Shown: positions 55,920-64,000 of the stretch, piece after piece | Layout: every line of letters begins with the position of its first letter | Numbering within the stretch: the first letter of the stretch is position 1 | NCBI GenBank assembly: GCA_009760885.1 | Contig: CM019692.1 | Coordinates: forward strand, 51,334,355-51,398,354 | From: Achatina immaculata | Taxonomy: Eukaryota; Mollusca; Gastropoda; Stylommatophora; Achatinidae | Direction: 5' to 3' | Length of the DNA: 64,000 nucleotides | Program-made: the position numbers and the translations under genes | The notes under the pieces: generated by a model | Told to the model about the DNA's origin: nothing | Seen by the model: only the letters and a program-made list of their open reading frames with translations | Databases searched by the model: none

Positions 55920-56330
55920 TCTGAATTCTAAAATACTTACAGCCAAAATCTAATTGGCTGTTGGAGGTGACAAGAGAGCATGGTATACAACCAGCAGGGG
56001 CGTGTTTATCAAGAATTGTCATTATACTCAGGCAAGAGGACCGTTTTTGAACATGATAAATAAACTGAATTTATTAAACAGACAAGCCCAGTAGAGTTGC
56101 AGTGTTGTGAAAGACACAGGTTAGAGGTTGTCTCACTTGAGTCAAACTTCAGGACCAGAAACAATAAACCCATATAGAAAATGTTGAATATTTCATTTAT
56201 TATATAGAAGTACAGTATATACTTAGTATTTTTATATATTCACGCATTTCATATGTATTTAATGTTATGTGTCAGACTGACATGTTATATAGTTTAATTA
56301 TGTATTCATGATAATTTGATAATATAACTT
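55920..56330. other. Unannotated AT-rich sequence
   Basis: No recognised feature. Confidence 0.4.
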
Positions 56331-56331
56331 A

Positions 56332-56400
56332 TCTTATATCCATCCCATATCATTAAATGTCACATAGGGCTAGCAAGGTAGTTCAGCAATTTTTCAACAT
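56332..56400 (-). mobile_element. LINE family F, terminal stub
   Basis: CATTAAATGTCACATAGGGC and AGTTCAGCAATTTTT match the reverse strand of the F ends at 31801 and 35729. Confidence 0.55.
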
Positions 56401-58710
56401 AAATAGTTAAAGAAAAATAACCATAAAATGATTTCTTAATTTTTGTTAACTTCATGAAAATGCCCATTATCCAGCAGGAGGCACTGCATTTTCTGATTAT
56501 AGATTTCACACATTTGCCCCATTTGGGAGACTTGATTTAATTCACAAAGTTCTGTTTTTGTCCATCATTTTCATGAAAGTTGGGACTTGCTAAGAAAATA
56601 CTTCAGAAACTGACACTGATTTTTTTTTTAATAAAAAAAAAAAAAAACAAGCTGAAATAAGTCCAAATTCCACAGCTTGATCTGCAAGATGCACTTGGCA
56701 ACATCTGGTTTAGCCATGGCATGTTGCAGCAACAGCCAGGTATTGAATGTATGTTGTGGGATCTTGCGAGAGAAATTTGATCATTCTGACAGTTTCCAGT
56801 AAAAATCATGTTTTCATTTCTTTTCCTGATTACATCCAGTAGGTAGTTCCATGTATTCATATGTATGCCATGTCATGCCTGTAAGTGCTGATGAACTTGC
56901 TTCTCAGTTTTGTATGTTACCTTGCAGTTTCCCTGTTGGTTCAGTCAGACATTTGTTACCAACAAGATTTTCTTTTTCTCTTGATCTCTTTCTTCATGAT
57001 TCCTCTGATAGGCAGGTTTCTCATGGCATATCCAGAGAATTCTGATTTTCTTTTCCTTACGGTTTCAGCCAGAGCTTTCAGTAGAAAAAAAGATAAATCT
57101 TTATCAGAGAATGCCTGTTTTATGCGAGCTTTGATTATAATTTCAAAATTTCTCCATCGTTCAAATACTCGTATATACACATTGCTAGTATAAGGCACAT
57201 GGAATATGATTGCCGTGTCATTTATTTATTGATATTTCCAGACATAACTGGTTTCGAACACTTTCTTTCCAAGGAAGTACTGACCAACTGTTCATGCGGC
57301 AAAGTTCAGAGCAACTGCTCAGCTGGACACCATCTCAGACATGATTTTTTCAAGCATAGAAAGTGACATGATGGCGGCGTGAACGGTTGCCGTCTATTTT
57401 TAGAACAGAACTGACGGTCGCCTACAGCTTGGAATGATTGACCTTCGTGACCTTCCTTTAGCCTCGTCTTGGTTTACGTTTTGACAACTGAACTCTTCTG
57501 GCTGACCAAACAGAGCGTTTCTATGCAGGTCTGCTCAGCTGTGTTACATCGGATCTCTCATAGGTCCTAGTTGCTAGTGGTTCTCTTAGGTCCTTGTTCT
57601 AGCAGTTCTCTTAGGTCCACGTTGCTAATGGTCTTCTTTTCATTTATTTACCTTTTTGTTGTCATCTCGACTCCTCCTTTCGACGTCATTCTGCAGAAAA
57701 AAAACAACATATATATATAGTGGTGCGTGCGTCTATATATTATATTTTCGCCGAAAATTTCAGGGGCAAATACCGATGCAGGAGAACCTTAATTGACATT
57801 TTGCGAGTAAACGCCTGCCTCGAATAGACGCTGGCCTCTAATAAACGCCGAACCATGACATTATATTCAAGAAAATATGGTATCTTAAAACACCAATATA
57901 CAAAACACTTTAACAGCAGCAAGACGCTCCAAGTTATCTGTTTTATCAAGAACTCAAGTTTCAAGGTCATTTGATGAATGTGCCTCGTTATTTATACAGT
58001 TTTAATCGTATATTTTGGTGGCAGATTTTGTTATGTGAGTTTATAGATGTTACATTTTTTTATATACATTTTTAACCTAGAAATTAACACTGTGTTAATC
58101 ACTTCTCTACTCACAACTTCCTCATTTTCTATCACAAATGAACTATGAATGATCCAGAAGACAACACAGTACATCACATAAATAAATCATGTTTAACACG
58201 TCACGCTTAGTGCATGATATCCAATTTTTATGGCAGGCGAGGAATCAGAAACATATATGTATGACAGTACTACCTAGAAATTTCCCCTCTGTTGTTAGTG
58301 AATACCATATCCCATCGTGCCGCAGTGATAAGTACCAGGACATCGAAGGGAGATCACATTGAAAACTACAGCACCGAATCTTTTTCCAACTAAATCATGC
58401 GAATCTGTCGCTAAACAAAGAAGCTCTTGAGAAATGAGACAGAAAACAAAAGCAAAGCGTTCTTGGATATATATTTAAGATACTGGAAGTCATTGTAGGG
58501 GGAGAAATCCACAGCAGAAGTTCCAGAGAAAAAGAGAGATTAACAGCAGCAAAGATAGGTCAGAGACAGGCGCCAAAAGGTGGACTGAAGACATTTTGTT
58601 AAAAGACACTGTCAAAGCATGAGGTGCAACAAGTTTGACATCTGTTGCTGCCTTTCTTCAGTTTACAATAGGATACATCACAAGCTGACAAATTCTTTTT
58701 TTTAACCGTG
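56401..58710. other. Mostly unrecognised sequence
   Basis: At 57540-57635 a CTCTTAGGTCC(T/A)-type motif repeats three times. At 57800-57860 AAACGCC motifs recur three times. Overlapping ORFs at 56851-57198 have no splice context. No gene is supported. Confidence 0.4.
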
Positions 58711-58714
58711 TATG

Positions 58715-59130
58715 AGCATATGTAAAATAAGCTACATGTCGTGATCAGTCTGTAAAATAAACTACACATGTCGTCGTGATCTATATGTAAAATAAGCTAC
58801 ATGTCAATCATGATCAACCTTTAAAATAAACTACACATGTCATCTGGATCTAAAATAAACTACATATCGTGATGTATACGTAAAGTAAACTGCATTTCGT
58901 CATGATCTACATGTAAAATAAGCTATATGTCATCGTGATCTATATGTAAAATAGGCTACATGTACTCATGATCTATATGTAAAAATAAGCTACATATCAT
59001 GATCTATATGTGAAATAGGTGGTTACATGTCCTCATTGTCTATATATGCCATCATTATATATATGTAAAATATGACAAAGTTAGATTGGCTATATGTCAG
59101 CATGATAAACACGTAAGATAAACTATATAT
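58715..59130. repeat. ~33-bp degenerate minisatellite
   Basis: About ten units of GTAAAATAAGCTACATGTC and TCGTGATCTATAT, with many substitutions and deletions. Confidence 0.85.
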
Positions 59131-59935
59131 TATCATAATTTCATTATCTCCCCCCCCCCTTTTCTCTCTCCGCCATTTATTAGTATTTTATTTCAGTCCT
59201 GCTTGACCGTCCACAGATTCTTTTGATGCTAAAGAGGGACAATTGCTATAAAAAAAATGTCGCCCCTCCATGGTTCACGCTGTTTATCTAAGTCAGCCAT
59301 GTTGTTACCTGCATGTGATCGCGATAGCACACAACCAATATTCCTGGAAGTGTAACGTGAACTGTAGCGAGATGGGAATCCGAAGATCTGGGATACCCAC
59401 TGAGATAAGGTGCGACCGCGGTCATGTAACGTACTGTTGTTCCCTCACTTTCCTACAGCTGTGTTGTGACGTTTCTAAAGTTTTCTGAATAAAATGATGT
59501 AAGAATTCTGCTCGTGTTTACTCAAATGTCTGCAGGAAAATGTTACGTTAAATTCTAGGCCTGTGTATCAGGTGTTAAAAAAAAGAAAAAAATATTTGCG
59601 ACTCCGGTAACGTGTGGGAGGCTGTGAACATATGTGTGTATTCATTATTTTTTTTTTCATAATTAAAGGACAAAAGGTTCCGGGAGAGGTTAGATGAGGA
59701 GGAGGAGAGAGTTATTGTTGAATCATCGTCAACTGAGTTGTAAAAATGGGTACCTTACACATCGGTGCCAGAGAAGACAGCCATTTAAAACGTGCATGTT
59801 ATGTGTGTGGGCAGAGGATTGTTTGAATACACTATAGTTGTTAAGATAATCAGTGGACGAACAAATATAACATCTGGAAGTATAGTGGTCTTGTCTCGTC
59901 GTGTCTTCTAACCCCCTGGAACACACACACACACT
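59131..59935. other. Unannotated sequence
   Basis: Contains a C-run at 59150 and an A-rich run at 59580. An ORF at 59270-59488 shows no family match or splice signals. Confidence 0.4.
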
Positions 59936-62800
59936 CTCACTTGTCTCTCTCTCTGAACCTTAAGTGCCCAGGGCACATGGGGGGTTTTCCACAAATGCCT
60001 GTCCTTTGCCTTTTTTCTGCTCTTCCCCAGGTAAGCCCTCTATTGCTCAGCATCCTTTCTGTTGTTCTTCTCCATGTCTCTTTTGGTCTACCCTTACTTC
60101 TGCTCCCCTGTGGTGTCCATCTTAGTGCTATTTTTGGTAGTGAGTTGCCAGTCATTCGGAGCACATGTCCCAACCATCGCCACCGTCTTTCCTCAATAAT
60201 TGTTGTCAGTGGTTTCATCTGCATTTCTGCCAATAAGATGTTATTTCTTATGGTATTTGGCCAAAATATTTGTCTAATTCTTCATAAACATTTAGTCTGG
60301 AAAGAATTCAACTTGTTTTCTATTGTTTTGGTGATTTTCCAGCATTCACTTCCATAGAGTAGTACACTTAGAACATTACTCTTAAACGCTTAGTTTTTTA
60401 GTTTTCCATATAGTCTGTAGCATTGCAAAAGCCTGGTTTGCTCTAGTAAGTTTGCTGATGATGTCTTCTGTGCTGTCTCCATTTTCTACTACTCTGCTGC
60501 CAAGGTATACAAATTCGTTGACCTCCTCCACTAACTTGTTATCTACTCTGAGTACACTTCTGTTGTTCACATTTTGCTTCATTAACTTTGTATTTCCTAC
60601 GTTGATCTTTTGTCCTATGTTGTTTGCATTCTGAGTTAGCTTGTTTATTTTATCTTGCATATCTTTGTGACTGCTTGATAATAGACAAATGTCGTCCGCA
60701 AAGTCAAGGTCCTCCAGCACTGTCTCAAGGGTCCATTGTAATCTTCTGCGTTTGTCTGATGTTGCCTCCTTCATTAACCAATCTACTGCTAAGATAAATA
60801 ATATTGGTGATAGTACACATCCCTGCTTCACTCCTGTTTATATCCTAAAGCTGCAGGAGGTATGTTCTCCACAGATCACTTTGCACTGAAACCCTCGTAT
60901 AGGGCTTTGATTACATTCACTATTTTATGGGGGAGGCCATGCCATCTTAGGAATTTTCACAGTGCATCTCTTTTGACACTGTCAAAGGCTTTCTCAAAAT
61001 CTATAAACAATGCATATGTTGTGCTATGCCACTCATTTGCCTGTTCTAATATTTGTCTAAGTACAAATATATGGTCTATGCATGATCTTCCTTCCCTAAA
61101 TCATGCCTGCTCTTTCCGAAGTTTTCCATCAAGTGGTGGTACAATTCTGTTGATGATTATTCTGCAAAATACTTTACTGGTGAGTGTTAGTAGGGTAATG
61201 CCTCTCCAGTTCCCGCAATCTCTGAGGTCACCCTTCTTTGGTAGTTTTACTATAAGGCCCGTTTTCCACTCCTCTGGAGCTTTTTTCTAGATCCCACATT
61301 TGTTGTAGTATCCAGCAGAGTTGTTTTGGTGTTTCTGTTTCTTCTGCTTTCAACATCTCAGCAGTCACTTCATCTTCACCTGATGCCCTGTCTAATTTTA
61401 GCTTCTTTATTGCTTCCTTTACTTCACTTATTGTTACTGGTCTTGTATTGATGTTTAGCTCCGTTCTTGCTTCAGGTATGTCTATTGTTTATGCTGCTTG
61501 TGTTCTGTTTAGTAGGGTGTTAAAGTGTTCCCTTCATCTTTCAATTTTTTCTCTTTCTCCGCTGACCAGTTGTCCCTTTAGTGTCCTTATTGCACTCTCA
61601 CATTGTGCTGAAGTTACCTGTCATCTGCTTTGTGATTTTATATATGGTTTTCAAGTCATTTGCATATGCTGCTTTCTCTGCTGCTTCTCCTAAGTTGTCA
61701 TAGTATTGACTTTTATCTTGACGGCATGATTCCTTCACTTCTTTGTCTTTTTGTGCATAATTACTTAAAACTTGTTCTTTAATCCATTGTGATTTGGTGT
61801 TCAGTAATTTTTTTCTTGATTTCCTTTCTTTGCTCTGTCTTTTCCAATGTGGTCTTGCTTATCCATTCCTCTTCTCCGTTTCCGATATCGCAGCACCTCT
61901 TGCTGTTTCCTGTAGCGTTTTATTGAATTCTAGTATGGACATTTCTGCTTCGTCTTGTAGGACACTGAAGCGGTTCTTAAGTACTATTGAGAATTCATTC
62001 CTTGTTCTGCTAGTCTTTCAGTTTTGTTGTATCAGAACGTGTCTTTCTGTGTTCTCCGATTTTGGCTTTCCTTAATTTTAGTTTTATTTTTGCTACCAGA
62101 AGGTTATGATCACTTCCTACATCTGCTCCTTTCCTTGCTCTCACATCTTGTAGTGACCGTTTCCATTTGTTGTTTATTAGTACGTGATCGATTTGGTTTT
62201 CTGTGGTTTTATCTGGGGACCTCAAAGTCACTTTATGGAGGTTTTTATGTTGGAAAATTGTCCCTCTGATGATCATCATGTTTTCTTCACAGAAACTGCA
62301 CAGTCTTTTTCCATTGTCACTTATTTATCCCATGATTTTTCTTTTATCCTCATCTACTTTTGCATTGAAGTCGCCCAAGATGAGTAGCATATCATGCTTT
62401 GGTATTGTTTCTACTGTGGCTTGGAGGCTGTTGTAGAAATCTTCTTTTAATTCCTCTTCAGCTGCTTCTGTTGGTGCATAACAAACTATAATAGACAGCT
62501 TCGTGAATCTTGAAGCACGCATATAATAATCTCTCATTTATAGAGGTCCATTTCAGCAATACTCTTGATGTTTCTTTTGTTATAATACTTCTCCTTCATG
62601 AAGATCTTCTTTACCTGACCATATTATTGTATCTTCTGTGTGCTGTGTTGTTAATTTCCTTCTGCATTGTCCTGTCCTCATCTTGCTTCTTGTATTCCTA
62701 GTATGTCTAGTTTGTATCTGTGCATTTCCTTGATGGTTTGTGATAGTTTTCCTGTCTGGTTAAGTGTTCTTACATTCCAGCTGCCTATTTTCATCTTGTG
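59935..62800 (-). mobile_element. LINE family B, nearly full-length ORF2, minus strand
   Basis: On the minus strand the APE endonuclease starts near 62796 (MKIGSWNVRTLNQTGKLSQ). It continues with LSIIVCYAPTEAAEEELKE, LLILGDFNAKVDEDKRK and ENQIDHVLINNKWKRSL. RT includes a KAFDSVK-like block near 60975, QGCVLSPILFILAVDWL and LDFADDICLLSSSHKD (catalytic FADD) near 60690. It ends RWRWLGHVLRMTG, ALRWTPQGSRSKGRPKETW and a GGTTCAGAGAGAGAGA tail. Stops and frameshifts near 60380, 61290 and 61800 make it inactive. It is the best reference here for family B. Confidence 0.92.
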
Positions 62801-63064
62801 TTTAGGTTCAAGGAGGTCTGCAGTCGAGCTGGGGACTTCCAGTGGCTTTCATCCACAACCTTCATGGGCTCAGTTTCCTGATAAGCATTTCTCCTTCCAC
62901 CTGCATTTGTTTTTTCCCTTGCTTCCGTTTCTGTAACAGTCTGATAGTTTTTTGTTTTTTTTACCAGATAGGGTTTCTGGCCCTATGCCGAACCCTCCTT
63001 AGTCGCCTTTTACGATCATGCGTGGTAGGGTACAGTAGTCCTATTCTTTGCAGATCCCGGGTTC

Positions 63065-63340
63065 CACACGGGGGTCCCTGGAACTGCGAGTTGGTTTTCT
63101 TTGCAGCTAATGCTGTGAAGTTGTTGAGGCACAGCATCGTGTCGGTTTGGGAGCGGGTTTTGGCGGTTATTTTTTTTCAGTCCCTGGATACAATGACAAA
63201 GCAAGGGGCATGCAATACTTCTTTAGCAGACTCCACTGCCATGGGGATTATCATGATCCCTGTCAGGATGGGCCTGATACTGGAGAGAAATGAGATAGGG
63301 TTTTGGTCAGCTGCGGTTCACCAACCCTGGCGCTAACATT
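63065..63340 (+). repeat. Dispersed repeat R1, plus copy
   Basis: CTGCGAGTTGGTTTTCTTTG, GAGGCACAGCATCGTGTCGG, ACTTCTTTAGCAGACTCCA and GGTTTTGGTCAGCTGCGGTT match R1. The preceding bases 62960-63060 (GCCTTTTACGATCATGCGTG) may be the 5' untranslated part of LINE B. Confidence 0.78.
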
Positions 63341-63814
63341 TCAGTTATGTATTTCTGATTGCGTCTTAAACCCTGGAAGTATAGTTAAGATAAAGTCCGA
63401 GGCTACTGCTACCCGAGTACCAGCAGACACTCCATAAGACAAAATGTATGAACGCAAAAATGTAGGCCCTGAATGTTTGACCAACGAGAAGAGGATTTCG
63501 CCTCAGTCCAGGAAGAAGGTGGGGGGGGGGGGGGGAAATTATTGGGTGCCGGAATGATAAAATCTTCTCCAAACTCTACCATTTGTTGGCAGACACAAAT
63601 CGTCTGTGTTTACGCAAGCAGACATTTGCTGTTAGTGTTCCAATGCCTGGACGTTTGTTGTTTGTGTTGTAAGATTTAGTTGTTTGTTGTGGTCTTCCCA
63701 GACCTAGACTTTTGAAGTTAGTGTTATATGATGTAGCGATATTTTGTGGTCTTCCACAAGACCTGGCGGCTTGTTGCTGGTAATCAGGTAGCAAAGACGC
63801 ACTCACACTCAGTG
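63341..63814. other. Unannotated sequence
   Basis: A 14-base G-run lies at 63521-63535. Bases 63660-63775 contain a twofold repeat of TGTGGTCTTCC(C/A)-AGACCT. Confidence 0.4.
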
Positions 63815-64000
63815 AGATAGCCGTCAGCGATCCATAACTGCCTACTTGTGTCAGGGTCAGCTACCCATAATTGCCTATTTGTGTCAGGGTTAGCTACCCA
63901 TAACTGCCCACTTGTGTCAGGGTCAGCTACCCATAACTGCCTACTTGTGTCAGGGTCAGCTACCCATAACTGCCTACTTGTGTCAGGGTCAGCTACCCAT
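63815..64000. repeat. 33-bp tandem array, at least 5 copies, running off the right edge
   Basis: TGCCTACTTGTGTCAGGGTC and AGCTACCCATAAC repeat every 33 bases. The array continues to the last base, so total length is unknown. Confidence 0.95.

Noticed and set aside
59270..59488. 72-codon ORF with several Cys
   Set aside because: No homology recognised, no splice signals and no repeat support; ordinary chance length.
52826..64000. Search for a RING finger exon downstream of the IAP stop
   Set aside because: No C-x2-C ... C-x-H-x2-C pattern with splice borders was seen on the plus strand; the region is mainly LINE and repeat sequence.

Overview
The window is eukaryotic genomic DNA, AT-rich and intron-bearing, and saturated with degraded retrotransposons, DNA transposons, SINEs and minisatellites. 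Spliced IAP exons with long introns, many LINE fragments ending in W-x-W-x-G-H-V/W-x-P-x-G type C-termini, tRNA-derived SINEs and abundant 30-60 bp minisatellites suggest a lophotrochozoan, most likely a mollusc and perhaps a gastropod. That taxonomic call is inference; no rRNA or mitochondrial marker is present.

The one host gene that can be assembled is an inhibitor-of-apoptosis (IAP) gene on the + strand, 36995-52826, in six coding exons. All five introns have GT-AG borders with matching phases (2, 1, 0, 1, 1). The exons join to 1182 nt, 393 codons plus stop. The protein has a roughly 95-residue N-terminal extension, two BIR domains with complete zinc ligands, and a UBA-like C-terminus. 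No RING finger is visible before the stop or in the 11 kb beyond it. Every intron carries repeats: a nearly full-length LINE with RNase H fills most of intron 1, intron 2 has a 34-bp minisatellite, intron 3 a 50-bp minisatellite and a LINE 3' end, intron 4 two head-to-head MITEs, and intron 5 a Tc1-like transposon. Three weaker candidate host exons lie at 678-882 (+), 22803-22948 (-) and about 3413-3633 (-, with an in-frame TGA).

Layout. 1-10.3 kb: 30-bp satellite, candidate exon, LINE 3' ends, two MITE types, a SINE, minisatellites. 10.3-13 kb: LINE A copy, a 105-bp LINE stub with target duplication, 29-bp minisatellite. 13.8-17.05 kb: a nearly identical tandem duplication of about 1.6 kb. 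17-22.1 kb: 44-bp minisatellite, decayed repeats, a 730-bp ACT-type trinucleotide array and a CTGT/CCGT array. 22.4-29.3 kb: SINE, LINE B inside a hAT MITE, LINE C, a GC-rich tandem block and a Tc1 remnant. 29.8-36.7 kb: dispersed repeats, LINE A with target duplication, LINE family F ends, a SINE. 36.9-52.8 kb: the IAP gene. 53-64 kb: LINE B nested in LINE C, dispersed repeats, a nearly full-length minus-strand LINE B, and a 33-bp tandem array running off the end.

No element looks intact; frameshifts and stops interrupt every retrotransposon ORF. Several insertions can be ordered in time because target-site duplications or interrupted elements are visible. No prokaryotic operon, CRISPR array, rRNA or convincing functional tRNA was seen.
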